Shown here: positions 1 through 9,179 of the stretch, piece after piece
Layout of the letters: the number at the start of each line of letters is the position of its first letter
How positions within the stretch are numbered: position 1 is the first letter of the stretch
NCBI RefSeq assembly: GCF_900573885.1
Contig: NZ_UPSE01000453.1
Location: forward strand, 310,001 to 374,000
DNA from: Pseudomonas viridiflava
GTDB taxonomy: Bacteria > Pseudomonadota > Gammaproteobacteria > Pseudomonadales > Pseudomonadaceae
DNA: 64,000 nucleotides
Direction: 5' to 3'
Made by a program: the position numbers and the translations under genes
The notes under the pieces: generated by a model
Seen by the model: the letters and a program-made list of their open reading frames with translations, nothing else
What the model was told of the DNA's origin: nothing
The model's database searches: none

Positions 1-1778
1 CCGAAGAAGTGGAACGCGAGAAAATTTCCCCGGAGAAAGCCGAAGCCCTGGCGCTGCGCTATGGCAACGAGATCGCCTCGGACTACACCTATACCGCCAT
101 CCGTTTCCTGGAGCTGGTGCTGAGCTGGTTCTGGAACAAGATCTACGACGGAATCAAGGTTAACCACATCGAAGGCGTGCAGGACGTGGCGCAAGGGCAC
201 GAGGTGATTTACGTGCCGTGCCACCGCAGCCATATCGACTACCTGCTGCTCTCTTACCTGCTGTTCCGCAACGGCCTGACGCCGCCGCACATTGCCGCCG
301 GCATCAACCTGAACATGCCCGTTATCGGCAGCCTGCTGCGACGCGGCGGCGCCTTCTTCATGCGCCGCACCTTCAAGGGCAACCCGCTGTACACGGCGGT
401 GTTCAACGAATACCTGCACACCTTGTTCAGCAAGGGCTTCCCGGTTGAGTACTTCGTCGAAGGCGGCCGCTCGCGCACCGGGCGCATGTTGCAACCGAAA
501 ACCGGCATGCTGGCGATTACCCTGCGCAGCTTCTTGCGCTCCAACCGCCTGCCTGTGGTGTTCGTGCCGGTGTATATCGGCTATGAGCGCGTGCTTGAAG
601 GCCGCACTTATCTGGGCGAGCTGCGCGGAGCGAGCAAGAAGAAAGAGTCGATCTTCGATATTTTCAAAGTCATCGGCGCGCTCAAGCAGCGCTTTGGCAG
701 CGTGTGGGTGAACTTCGGTGAGCCGATCAAGCTGGCCGAATTCCTCGATGCCGATCAACCGGGCTGGCGCGAGCAGGAACTGGGGCCGCAATACCGCCCC
801 GAATGGCTGAGCGACAGCACCCATCGGTTGTCCGAGCGCGTGGCACAGCACCTTAACGAAGCGGCGGCAGTGAACCCGGTGAACCTGGTGGCGCTGGCGC
901 TGTTGTCCACCAGCAAACTGGCCCTCGACGACCGCGCCCTTACCCGCGTGCTTGACCTGTACCTGACGTTGCTGCGCGCTGTGCCGTATTCGCCGCACAC
1001 CACACTGCCGGAAGGCGACGGCCAGGCGCTGATTCAGTATGTACAAGGCATGAATCTGCTGGCCGAGCAGAAAGATTCGCTGGGCAAAATTCTGTATCTG
1101 GATGAGCAGAACGCCATCCTGATGACCTACTACCGCAACAACGTGCTGCACATTTTTGCCCTGCCGGCGCTGCTCGCCAGTTTCTTCCAGAGCAGTGCGC
1201 GCATGAGCCGTGAACAGATTCTGCGCTACACCCGCGCGCTGTATCCGTACTTGCAGTCGGAACTGTTCATTCGCTGGAGCGTGGATGAACTGGAGCCGGT
1301 GGTCGATCAGTGGCTGGCAGCGTTCGTCGAGCAAGGGCTGCTGAAGTTCGAGAACGACGCCTACGTGCGCCCGGCACCGAGCTCACGCAACTTTGTACTG
1401 CTGACGCTGCTGTCGCGCGCCATTGCGCAAACCTTGCAGCGCTTCTACATGGCGACCGCGCTGCTGCTCAATGCCGGGCAGAACACCATCAGTGCGGAAG
1501 AGCTGGAAGACCTGTGCACGGTGATGGCGCAGCGCTTGTCGATTCTCCACGGCCTGAATGCGCCGGAGTTTTTCGATAAGAGCCTGTTCCGCCACTTCAT
1601 CCAGACCCTGCTCGACCAAGGCGTATTGCGTCAGGACCAGGCCGGCAAACTCAGCCACCATCCGCTGCTCAGCGAGCTGGCCGAAGGCGCCGCCAAACGC
1701 GTGTTGCCGGCAGAGATTCGCCTGTCCATTCGCCAGGTGGCGATGGACCGCAGTGAAGATCTGGTGGACGGGTTGTAA
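1..1778 (+). CDS. plsB: glycerol-3-phosphate 1-O-acyltransferase PlsB, 5'-truncated by window edge
   Basis: Acylates sn-glycerol-3-phosphate at position 1 with acyl-CoA or acyl-ACP, the first step of membrane phospholipid synthesis at the inner membrane. The open frame runs in from the left edge (codons begin at base 3; an in-frame GTG at 9 is internal), leaving about 590 C-terminal residues of a family that is normally about 800-840. All four acyltransferase blocks are visible: HRSHID (222-239, the HX4D catalytic pair), [19 protein letters not shown] and the VPVYIGYE block. A hairpin terminator follows the stop codon. The identity is secure; only the N-terminus lies outside the window. Confidence 0.96.
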   Translation, partial: EEVEREKISPEKAEALALRYGNEIASDYTYTAIRFLELVLSWFWNKIYDGIKVNHIEGVQDVAQGHEVIYVPCHRSHIDYLLLSYLLFRNGLTPPHIAAGINLNMPVIGSLLRRGGAFFMRRTFKGNPLYTAVFNEYLHTLFSKGFPVEYFVEGGRSRTGRMLQPKTGMLAITLRSFLRSNRLPVVFVPVYIGYERVLEGRTYLGELRGASKKKESIFDIFKVIGALKQRFGSVWVNFGEPIKLAEFLDADQPGWREQELGPQYRPEWLSDSTHRLSERVAQHLNEAAAVNPVNLVALALLSTSKLALDDRALTRVLDLYLTLLRAVPYSPHTTLPEGDGQALIQYVQGMNLLAEQKDSLGKILYLDEQNAILMTYYRNNVLHIFALPALLASFFQSSARMSREQILRYTRALYPYLQSELFIRWSVDELEPVVDQWLAAFVEQGLLKFENDAYVRPAPSSRNFVLLTLLSRAIAQTLQRFYMATALLLNAGQNTISAEELEDLCTVMAQRLSILHGLNAPEFFDKSLFRHFIQTLLDQGVLRQDQAGKLSHHPLLSELAEGAAKRVLPAEIRLSIRQVAMDRSEDLVDGL

Positions 1779-1794
1779 GGGTTTGGCAGAATGA

Positions 1795-1824
1795 AAAAGG
1801 GAGCGCTGAGCGCTCCCTTTTTTT
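1795..1824 (+). terminator. Rho-independent terminator after plsB
   Basis: Perfect stem AAAAGGGAGCGC / GCGCTCCCTTTT around a TGA loop, continuing into T residues, 16 bases past the plsB stop. The A-rich 5' side also gives a T-run on the other strand, so it may serve the convergent lipoprotein gene as well. Confidence 0.9.
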
Positions 1825-1858
1825 GCCTGCAAATCGCCTGGTGCCCCACCCTCGGCGA

Positions 1859-2254
1859 TCAACGCGCCAAACGCTGGTTCCGGCGCAGGTCGATCATGTC
1901 CTGGTGGGTACAGGTCAGCGGCTTGGCTTCGGTCAGGTCGTAGCAGGTCTGGCCGAATCGCATTGGCCAGTAAATGATCGCGAACGGTGGCCAGAAAATC
2001 GAGCCGACACGGAAACGCGCGCGCAGCTTGCCTTCTTGCAACACGGTGCCGTTGTCGTCGGTGATTTTGTACGGAATACCACCCGCTGCACTCCAGGCGA
2101 ACGGACGGGTTTTGATCAGCCCCTGGCTGTACTGGGTGTCGCGTTTGTAAATTTCGACTTTGCTGTGCTCAGGCAGCTTGAAATAGGCGGCGGTGGAGCA
2201 ACCACTCACCAGAGCGGCCAGCGCCAACGCGCCGGCAATACGGGAGAACTTCAT
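1859..2254 (-). CDS. small predicted lipoprotein, function unknown
   Basis: Encodes 131 residues from the ATG at 2254, preceded by AAGGAC on the minus strand; a longer upstream reading lacks a signal peptide at its start. The N-terminus MKFSRIAGALALAALVSGC is a lipoprotein signal with lipobox LVSGC. The rest is a compact soluble domain with no catalytic motif I recognise. It converges on plsB across a shared terminator. Probably envelope-attached; function not assignable from sequence. Confidence 0.8.
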   Translation of the reverse strand: MKFSRIAGALALAALVSGCSTAAYFKLPEHSKVEIYKRDTQYSQGLIKTRPFAWSAAGGIPYKITDDNGTVLQEGKLRARFRVGSIFWPPFAIIYWPMRFGQTCYDLTEAKPLTCTHQDMIDLRRNQRLAR

Positions 2255-2366
2255 TGCGCGGAATGTCCTTATAGTCGCCGCCTGGAACGTTGGCGGGCGC
2301 GCATAGTGCCAACCTGCCACCTGTAATGCCAGCCCTCCGGTCTCCTTGCACTTTCGTGCTACGCGC

Positions 2367-2951
2367 TCAGGCCTTGAACACCTCTGCCAGATGCTGCTCG
2401 TAACGGGCGATATCGCTTTCCACGTTCGGATGCTTCATTACGTCCACGCTGAGAAAGGTCGGCAAACCGGTCATGCCGAGAAACTGATTGGCTTTGTGGA
2501 ACGGGAAATACACCGCGTCCACGCCTTTGCCTTCAAAGAAGTCAGTGGGGTCGTCGAAGGCCTGCTGCGGCGCGTTCCAGGTCGCGGAAATCATGTACTG
2601 CTTGCCGTGCAGCAAGCCACCGCTGCCGTATTTCTGCGAAGCATCGGAACGGGTTCGGCCGTCGTTGGCGTAAAGGCTGCCATGGCCTTCGGTGAACACT
2701 TCGTCGATGTACTTCTTCACCGTCCACGGTGCGCCCATCCACCAGCCCGGCATCTGATAAATGATCACGTCGGCCCAGAGAAACTTCTGCACTTCTTCAG
2801 CTACGTCGTAGCCGCCGTCAATAAAGGTTTCGCGAACATCAAAACCGGAGCGGTCGAGAAAGCTCAGCGCGGCGTCATGCAGGGTTTGGTTGTAGCGGCC
2901 ATCGGAGTGGGCGAACTGTTTGCCGCCGTTGAGCAAAAGAATGTTTTTCAC
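2367..2951 (-). CDS. mdaB: NAD(P)H:quinone oxidoreductase, MdaB-like flavodoxin fold
   Basis: Flavin-dependent two-electron reductase expected to convert quinones to quinols, protecting against redox cycling. The protein is 194 residues, the usual MdaB length, from a GTG start at 2951 (V-K-N-I-L-L-L-N-G-G-K); the longer frame adds an N-terminus foreign to the family. The fold signature is the N-terminal beta strand with GGKQFAHSDGRYN, the AD-V-I-Y-Q-M-P-G-W-W-M-G segment and the GKQYMISATWNAP block. It is divergent from an ABM-domain monooxygenase gene (start 3113), a pairing that suggests a quinone redox cycle. Confidence 0.9.
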   Translation of the reverse strand: MKNILLLNGGKQFAHSDGRYNQTLHDAALSFLDRSGFDVRETFIDGGYDVAEEVQKFLWADVIIYQMPGWWMGAPWTVKKYIDEVFTEGHGSLYANDGRTRSDASQKYGSGGLLHGKQYMISATWNAPQQAFDDPTDFFEGKGVDAVYFPFHKANQFLGMTGLPTFLSVDVMKHPNVESDIARYEQHLAEVFKA

Positions 2952-3112
2952 GGGAAAGGCCTCGGTGAATGGTTCGATGGCCGGCAGACTACCGGCCCCA
3001 CGCGAGGAGAAAAACCGCAGGCCGGGCAAATGATATTTGCTGTAAATGCATGAATAGCAGCCGCACTGCCCATTTAAAATGCAGCAATCCAACCTCTGGA
3101 GGAGCACAGCAC

Positions 3113-3430
3113 ATGAGCGATCAACCCTACGGTTTTATTCTTCACGCCCACACCAAACCCGAGATGTCTGACGCCTTCGAGGCGTTTTTCAGCGCTTATA
3201 TCGAGCCGAGCCGCGCGGAGCCGGGCTGCGTCGAGTACCACATGCTGCGCGATGACCAAGACCCGACGCTGTTCATCTTTTACGAGATCTGGCAGAGCAA
3301 AGCGCACCTCGACGTGCATTCCGCGCTGCCCCATATGCAGCGTTTCGCTGAGACCCGCATGGACTACCTCACCCGCGATTTCGACATTCGCCCCGTGGTC
3401 ATGCTCAGCGCGGCCTCAGCGAACCGTTGA
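3113..3430 (+). CDS. antibiotic biosynthesis monooxygenase (ABM) domain protein, quinol monooxygenase-like
   Basis: A 105-residue ferredoxin-like ABM domain protein. The ATG at 3113 has a strong GGAGG ribosome site ten bases upstream. The family pattern is seen in ILHAHTKPEM, the SRAEPGCVEYHMLRD core and FYEIWQSKAHLDVH...PHMQRF. E. coli YgiN of this family oxidises quinols and is encoded next to mdaB; here the two types of gene share a 161-bp divergent intergenic region. The substrate is inferred from that pairing, not shown by the sequence. Confidence 0.85.
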   Translation: MSDQPYGFILHAHTKPEMSDAFEAFFSAYIEPSRAEPGCVEYHMLRDDQDPTLFIFYEIWQSKAHLDVHSALPHMQRFAETRMDYLTRDFDIRPVVMLSAASANR

Positions 3431-3538
3431 GCCCGAAGCGGCAAAAACTCTTGAAACCCTCAGCGCAGGTCGCGTCTAAACCTTTAACCGGGCGGCATCC
3501 ATCGATACGTCGCACCGATCTGCGCGAGGACAACACTG

Positions 3539-4153
3539 ATGAGTACGCACCTGATCAAACTCTTCACCCAGCCGGACCGCGTCTGGACTGAGATCCGCAA
3601 AGAAGAAGAGGAAAAACCCCGCAACTACTGGCCGCATCTTATTTTTCTCGGACTGATTCCGCCCTTCGCCCTGTTTATAGGCACTACCCGTGTCGGCTGG
3701 AGTCTGGCCGAGAACGAGACCGTTCGCCTCACCGCCGACAGTGCAATGGCCCTGAGCGCCATGATTTATGCCGCCACGCTGATCGGTACGGCATTGATGG
3801 GCTTTTTTATTCGCTGGATGTCCCGCACATTCGACGCCCGCCCCACCTTGAACCAATGCATCGGCTTCGCTGCGTACACCGCCTCGCCGCTGTTTGTCGC
3901 GGGGCTGGCCGGGCTTTATCCGAGTCGCTGGTTAGCGGTGTTCGTGCTGTTGGCCGCCTGTGCTTATTCGACGTTTCTGCTGTACGTCGGCCTGCCGACC
4001 TTTATGCGCAATAACCAGAAGCAAGGTTTCCTGTTTGCCTCCAGCGTCTGGGGCGTTTCCGTTCTCACGCTTACTACGGTGCTGGTGTCGGCCATTCTCT
4101 ACTGGTACTTCTACCTGCCGCCGGAATACCTGCGCGGCCCGATGGGGCAATAA
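3539..4153 (+). CDS. Yip1-domain integral membrane protein
   Basis: Encodes 204 residues with about five hydrophobic membrane segments, a charged N-terminal helix (VWTEIRKEEEEKPRNYWPHL) and the layout of bacterial Yip1-domain (YIP1) proteins: loop, paired helices near residues 35-55 and 75-95, then three C-terminal helices. GAGGAC lies just upstream of the ATG. No enzymatic motif is present and the bacterial role of the family is poorly defined. It stands alone between the ABM gene and a DUF4197 gene, all on the plus strand. Confidence 0.8.
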   Translation: MSTHLIKLFTQPDRVWTEIRKEEEEKPRNYWPHLIFLGLIPPFALFIGTTRVGWSLAENETVRLTADSAMALSAMIYAATLIGTALMGFFIRWMSRTFDARPTLNQCIGFAAYTASPLFVAGLAGLYPSRWLAVFVLLAACAYSTFLLYVGLPTFMRNNQKQGFLFASSVWGVSVLTLTTVLVSAILYWYFYLPPEYLRGPMGQ

Positions 4154-4234
4154 CCTCAGTCAACGTTCCGTCCGGGTTTGCCTGGACGGTGCGCTCGGCT
4201 AAGCTGCGGCCATTCTCCCAACAGGAATGCGCCC

Positions 4235-4924
4235 ATGCTTCGCTCCACTGCCACCCTCGCCACCCTGCTTGCCGGTCTTGCGCTTTCAGCGCAAGCGTTC
4301 GCGTTGTCCATCAGCGACCTCTCGCAAACCGACGCCAGCAGCGGCCTTAAAGATGCTCTGACCCAAGGGGCGCAAATTGCCGTAAAAGAACTGGGCAAAC
4401 CGGGCGGCTTCAGCAACAACGACGAAGTGCGCATCGAACTGCCAGGCAAACTGGGCAAGGCGGCCAAGGCCATGAAGATGATGGGCATGGGCGCGCAGGT
4501 CGACCAACTCGAAGCAAGCATGAACAAAGCTGCCGAAGCCGCCGTGCCGCAAGCCCAGACCCTGCTGGTAGATGCCGTGAAAAAAATGACCGTGGCCGAC
4601 GCCAAAGGCATCCTGGCCGGCAAGGATGACGCCGCCACCCAATACCTGAACAAAAGCAGCCGCGAACAGATTCGCGCGAAATTCCTGCCCATCGTCAAGC
4701 AAGCCACCGACCAGGTTGGCCTCGCCAAGCAATACAACGCCTTCGCCAGCCAGGCCGCGAGCCTGGGCGCCGTGGATGCAAAGAGCGCCAACATCGAAAA
4801 CTACGTGACCGAAAAAGCGCTCGATGGCTTGTTTGAAATGATCGCCAAGCAGGAAGCCACCATCCGCGAAAATCCGGCAGCGGCGGCTACCAGCCTGGCC
4901 AAGAAGGTGTTTGGCGCCCTGTAA
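4235..4924 (+). CDS. DUF4197 family exported protein
   Basis: A 229-residue protein starting at the ATG at 4235 (AGGA upstream), with a clear Sec signal peptide ending around AQAFA. The mature part is helical and fits DUF4197: LSQTDASSGLKDALTQGA, DEVRIELPGKLGKAAKAM, ALDGLFEMIAKQEATIRENP and the C-terminal TSLAKKVFGAL. No cysteines or catalytic motifs. Likely periplasmic; function unknown. A Rho-independent terminator follows the stop. Confidence 0.87.
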   Translation: MLRSTATLATLLAGLALSAQAFALSISDLSQTDASSGLKDALTQGAQIAVKELGKPGGFSNNDEVRIELPGKLGKAAKAMKMMGMGAQVDQLEASMNKAAEAAVPQAQTLLVDAVKKMTVADAKGILAGKDDAATQYLNKSSREQIRAKFLPIVKQATDQVGLAKQYNAFASQAASLGAVDAKSANIENYVTEKALDGLFEMIAKQEATIRENPAAAATSLAKKVFGAL

Positions 4925-4943
4925 ACCTGCAAGCTCGTTTCGC

Positions 4944-4974
4944 AAAGCCCGGTCCGCTGACCGGGCTTTTTTTT
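4944..4974 (+). terminator. Rho-independent terminator after DUF4197 gene
   Basis: Stem AAAGCCCGGT / ACCGGGCTTT around a six-base loop, followed by a T-run to 4974. Confidence 0.92.
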
Positions 4975-5083
4975 GCCCGGTTTCAGCACTCAGGTAATCC
5001 CTACGCCACATGAAGGCCCGCACTAGGTCGCGGACTACACCGCGGAACGAAAATTCTGCTTCGCTTATTCAGGAAGCAAGACC

Positions 5084-8000
5084 ATGCGCCTCTCCCTACG
5101 CAACGTGTTTGTTCTCTATCTCGCCCTCTCCATCGGCATTGCGCCCGTTGCACCAGCAGTGGCCGAGATGGCGAAACCCGCCCACGGGCAAACACTGCCC
5201 ACGCTGGGCAGCGTTGCGACGGAAAAAAACACACGGTCTTCCAGCACTCCCGACTGGCTGCTAGACGCGGGCACCGATCAGGACCTGGCTCCCGCTGCGT
5301 TGCGCAATCGCAGCCAGGGCGCGAGCGAGGCGCTGTCGCAAGTGGTTGGCAAACTGTCCTCGGCAACGGGCGCCGCCGCGCAGGGCTGGTTTGCGCAGCA
5401 GAATATGACCGCCGAGGTGGCGCTGAAAATCTCGCCGAACGGGATCAAGGGCGGCAGCCTGGATGTGCTGGTCCCGTTCCATGATGTGGGCAACAGTCTG
5501 GCGTTTGCCCAGTTCGGTATGCGCCGAGCCGATACCTACACCGTGGACTACCGCAACACCCTCAATGTCGGCGTGGGCTATCGCCACCAGGTCGCTGACT
5601 GGCTGCTGGGCACCAATGCGTTTCTGGACCGCGACACCACCGGCAACCACAACCGTTTGGGCGTGGGCGCAGAAGCCTGGACCGATTTCCTGAAGTTTTC
5701 CGGCAACAGCTATTTCCCGCTGTCCGAGTGGAAAAAATCTCCCGACCGCATCGACTACTCCGAACGTCCTGCCAAAGGCTGGGACGTACGTGCCGAGGGT
5801 TACCTGCCGCATTACCCGCAACTGGGCGGCAAGCTGATGTACGAGCAGTACTACGGCGAAGCGGTCAGTCTCTTTTCGGCCAACCGCCTGGAAAAAAACC
5901 CCAACGCGTTGACGCTGAGCGCCGTCTATAACCCCGTGCCAATGTTGGGCCTGACGGTCAACCAGCGGATCGGCCAGGGCGGCCACGCTGATACCTCAGC
6001 CGAGCTGTCGTTCAATTATCGTTTCGGCGAGCCGCTGGCCAGACAGGTTTCAACAGATAACCTGCGCAGCCGGCATGTGCTGGCAAACATGCGTCACGAT
6101 CTGGTCTCGCGTAACAACGAGATGGTGATGGATAACCGTAAGGAAGTGACCCAGCTTCGCCTGCCGGCAACGCTCGCGGTTACGGAAAGCCATAGCGTCC
6201 AATTTACGGTTTCGGGCGCCTCGGGTCTGCGCTCGTTGAGCTGGATCGGCGACGCCGCCGGTTTCGCACAGCCCTATTCCGGCGGGCCGGTGGGCGTAAT
6301 CAACATCCCCGCCTATATTCCCATCGCCTCCCCTTACAGCGCTCAGCCTAGCGAGCCGAACGTGTACACCTTGCAAGCCGTGGGCGTAGACCGCAACGGA
6401 CGCGAAGTCGCTTCCAACCCGATGACTGTGGTCATCCGTTCCATTGACCTGAGCGTTACCGCCAGCCCGGCCACGCTTGAAGCCGACGGCATCAGCACCA
6501 GCGTGCTGACGGCGCACATGCACCACGAAGACGGCCAGCCAGTTGCAGCGGGAACACTGGTCAACTGGAAAACATCGCTCGGAACCCTTGCCGCCACCAC
6601 CTCTGCCACAGATGACGCAGGCCAGGCCACCGTACTGCTCACCAGTGTCAGACAGCTCGGCACGGCTACCGTTGAAGCCAGCGCAGGCTCGGCAGCTGCC
6701 GCTGCACTGGTCGCCTTCACTTCCGGCTCACCCGCGTTTGGCGAGGATGGTCTTGAACTGGCCGCCGCCGACTCCACCATTGTCGCGGACGGCATCACCA
6801 CCACCACGCTGACGGCCAGCGTTGTAGATGCTTTTGGCCATCCCGTGGCGGCCGGCCAGTCAGTGGCCTGGACCACCTCCGCCGGGCGGCTGACCCAGCC
6901 AACCTCGCTGACCGATGAAGACGGCAAGGCCACGGCCGTGCTGACAAGCGCGACTCGCGCAGGCAGCGCGACCGTGGTTGCCAGCATCGGTGTGGCGCAG
7001 AACTCGGTGAGCGTCGCCTTTGTGCCCGGTGCGCCGGCAACCGGAAATGACGGGCTGACATTGACCTCCGATACCGCCACCGCACTCAATACCGTCACGC
7101 TTCACGCCAATGTCGAGGATGCGCATCAGAACTCCGTGGGCGCCGGTGTACAAGTGACCTGGACGACCACCGCCGGAACCCTGTCCAGTGCAGTCACCAG
7201 CACCGCCGCTGACGGCTCGGCCAGCGTCGTGCTGAGCGCGCCGCCAGGCACCGATATGAGTGCCATTGTCGGCGCCCGCTCCGGGGCCGCAGCCGATCGC
7301 ATCAGCGTGGTGTTCCAGTCTGGCGTTCCCGCGTTGGGCAGCAACGGTTTGAGCCTGGCGGTAGACGCCATGGATGCCAGTAACATTGCGGTACTTTCGG
7401 CCACCGTATTCGATCCGTTCGGTGATCCGGTTGGTGCTGGCGAAGAGGTGTCGTGGTCAACCACAGCGGGCGTTCTGGCCCACACCACAACGGTAACCAA
7501 TGCCAGCGGCGTGGCCACCAATACACTGGCTGGAATCCAGGGCAGCACCGCAGAGGTGATGGCTGCGATTGGCGATGCCGATGAAACGCTCACGGTAACG
7601 TTCACTCCCGGCACACCGGCTGGCGGCAACAACGGCATCAGCCTGATGGCCTCGGCCTCGACCGTGCCTGCCGACGGCACCAGTACCTCAAACATTCGCG
7701 CCACTGTTCGTGACGCACGCGGCCAGGCGGTAGGTGCCGGGGTTACCGTGGATTGGAGCGTAGACCTCGGCACACTGAGCACAGCGTCCTCGGTGACCGA
7801 TGCAGATGGCGTCGCCCGCACTGTACTGACCAGCGCCACCACGAGCGGCATCGCCACGGTTGAAGTCAGCAGCGGTGCTGCCCATAACGACATCAACATT
7901 GAATACCTCGCCGGGCCGGCGGCCGCACTGCGCCTTTCGGCAAGCCGAACTGCGGTGGTGGCCGATGGCCAGACCCTCAGCGTCCTGACCGCAGCCGTGC

Positions 8001-9091
8001 TCGATAGCAATGGCAACCCGGTAGAGGCCGGGCAGACGGTGAGCTGGAGCACCACAGCCGGCACGCTTTCGGCCAGCAGCAGTGTCACCAATGCAAATGG
8101 TGAGGCAACCGTCACCCTCACAAGCGCAACACTGGCAGGGACGGCCACCATCACCGCGCAAATCGCGGCAGCCGATGCGACCCTGGACGTTCGCTTCATA
8201 CCCGATACGCCGGCAACCGTGAACGTTACCGCGGCAGACGCGAGCCTTGTCGCCAACGGCACCGCCACCACAACGTTGACAGCGTCGGTGCTGGATGCCA
8301 ATGGCAACCCGGTCGCTGCTGGCGTGCAAGTGCGGTGGGCAACGTCATCAGGCCGAGTGGCTGCACCATCGTCCACTACCAATGCCAACGGCGTGGCCAC
8401 GATCGTGCTGACCAGCTCTACCGTTGCTGGCACTGCCACTGTCGATGCCTGGGTAGGCGCGGCCAGGGGCGCCACCACCGTGCTATACGTCGCCGGCCCG
8501 GCGGCAAGACTGACCCTGACCGCGTCGCCAGCCATTGTGCCGACGCTTCCAACCAGCAGCAGCACCATCAGCGGTCGGGTAAGCGACGCTCACGGTAATC
8601 CGTTGGGCGCCGGTATCACCGTGAACTGGAGAGCTTCTGCCGGTGGCTGGGCTCCAGCGGGTGATCTATCCAGCCCCACATCCGTCACCAACGCCCAGGG
8701 CATCGCGACGGTTGTTCTGAACGCAGGCCTGATCAGCGGAAACACTACGGTGACAGGGTCGATGGGCGCCATAACCGGAACCACGACGGTAGGTTTTTCC
8801 CTGCGAATTACCCTGAGAGCATCCACGACCCAAGTTCCTCGTAATGGCCAGGCCACCTTCACCGCTACCGTTACCACCCCGGACGGCACGCCCGTCAGCG
8901 GCATAGTCATGGAGTGGGAGCCGAGTTTTGCGGGTCAGAACATGAGTCTTTCAGAGTACATGTCGGTCACTGATAGCCAAGGCGTAGCCCAGGTCGTCAT
9001 GACGAATACGGGCAGAACCACAACCTACGGTTTCTTTAGCGTATGGCTATCGACGAATGACAGTGATTTCACCAACGTCACGCTTCTATAA
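5084..9091 (+). CDS. inverse autotransporter adhesin (intimin/invasin-like, type Ve) with nine Ig-like repeats
   Basis: Large outer-membrane adhesin of 1335 residues. Domains in order: signal peptide (about 1-28, ending PAVAE); linker; inverse-autotransporter beta-barrel (about 90-330, with KISPNGIKGGSLDVLVPFHD, TLNVGVGYRHQV, GTNAFLDRDTTGNHNRLGVG and RIGQGGHADTSAELSFNYRFG); a non-repeat Ig-like domain (about 360-450); then nine tandem bacterial Ig (Big-1/invasin type) repeats of about 95-100 residues each, reading V-x-ADG...LTA-V-D--G-PV-AG--V-W-TT-GTL...T--G-AT--LTS. No LysM domain is seen between signal and barrel and there is no C-terminal lectin domain. The barrel exports the C-terminal repeats. 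GGAAG lies just before the ATG. Terminators isolate it on both sides, so it is a single-gene unit. Confidence 0.93.
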   Translation: MRLSLRNVFVLYLALSIGIAPVAPAVAEMAKPAHGQTLPTLGSVATEKNTRSSSTPDWLLDAGTDQDLAPAALRNRSQGASEALSQVVGKLSSATGAAAQGWFAQQNMTAEVALKISPNGIKGGSLDVLVPFHDVGNSLAFAQFGMRRADTYTVDYRNTLNVGVGYRHQVADWLLGTNAFLDRDTTGNHNRLGVGAEAWTDFLKFSGNSYFPLSEWKKSPDRIDYSERPAKGWDVRAEGYLPHYPQLGGKLMYEQYYGEAVSLFSANRLEKNPNALTLSAVYNPVPMLGLTVNQRIGQGGHADTSAELSFNYRFGEPLARQVSTDNLRSRHVLANMRHDLVSRNNEMVMDNRKEVTQLRLPATLAVTESHSVQFTVSGASGLRSLSWIGDAAGFAQPYSGGPVGVINIPAYIPIASPYSAQPSEPNVYTLQAVGVDRNGREVASNPMTVVIRSIDLSVTASPATLEADGISTSVLTAHMHHEDGQPVAAGTLVNWKTSLGTLAATTSATDDAGQATVLLTSVRQLGTATVEASAGSAAAAALVAFTSGSPAFGEDGLELAAADSTIVADGITTTTLTASVVDAFGHPVAAGQSVAWTTSAGRLTQPTSLTDEDGKATAVLTSATRAGSATVVASIGVAQNSVSVAFVPGAPATGNDGLTLTSDTATALNTVTLHANVEDAHQNSVGAGVQVTWTTTAGTLSSAVTSTAADGSASVVLSAPPGTDMSAIVGARSGAAADRISVVFQSGVPALGSNGLSLAVDAMDASNIAVLSATVFDPFGDPVGAGEEVSWSTTAGVLAHTTTVTNASGVATNTLAGIQGSTAEVMAAIGDADETLTVTFTPGTPAGGNNGISLMASASTVPADGTSTSNIRATVRDARGQAVGAGVTVDWSVDLGTLSTASSVTDADGVARTVLTSATTSGIATVEVSSGAAHNDINIEYLAGPAAALRLSASRTAVVADGQTLSVLTAAVLDSNGNPVEAGQTVSWSTTAGTLSASSSVTNANGEATVTLTSATLAGTATITAQIAAADATLDVRFIPDTPATVNVTAADASLVANGTATTTLTASVLDANGNPVAAGVQVRWATSSGRVAAPSSTTNANGVATIVLTSSTVAGTATVDAWVGAARGATTVLYVAGPAARLTLTASPAIVPTLPTSSSTISGRVSDAHGNPLGAGITVNWRASAGGWAPAGDLSSPTSVTNAQGIATVVLNAGLISGNTTVTGSMGAITGTTTVGFSLRITLRASTTQVPRNGQATFTATVTTPDGTPVSGIVMEWEPSFAGQNMSLSEYMSVTDSQGVAQVVMTNTGRTTTYGFFSVWLSTNDSDFTNVTLL

Positions 9092-9125
9092 GCGCCCCGC
9101 CACTCGCTGACAGTAACCAGGGTTG

Positions 9126-9163
9126 CAACAAAAAGCCCGGCCATATGGCCGGGCTTTTTGTTG
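9126..9163. terminator. bidirectional terminator between the inverse autotransporter and mexK
   Basis: Perfect inverted repeat: CAACAAAAAGCCCGGCC on the left, ATAT loop, and its exact reverse complement on the right. T-runs emerge on both strands, serving the two convergent genes. Confidence 0.93.
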
Positions 9164-9179
9164 GGACTGCGTATGAAAA

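Noticed and set aside
6440..9091. repetitive DNA suggesting a CRISPR or tandem-repeat locus
   Set aside because: The repetition is at protein level, about 95-100 codons long and diverged, and encodes Ig-like domains in one frame.
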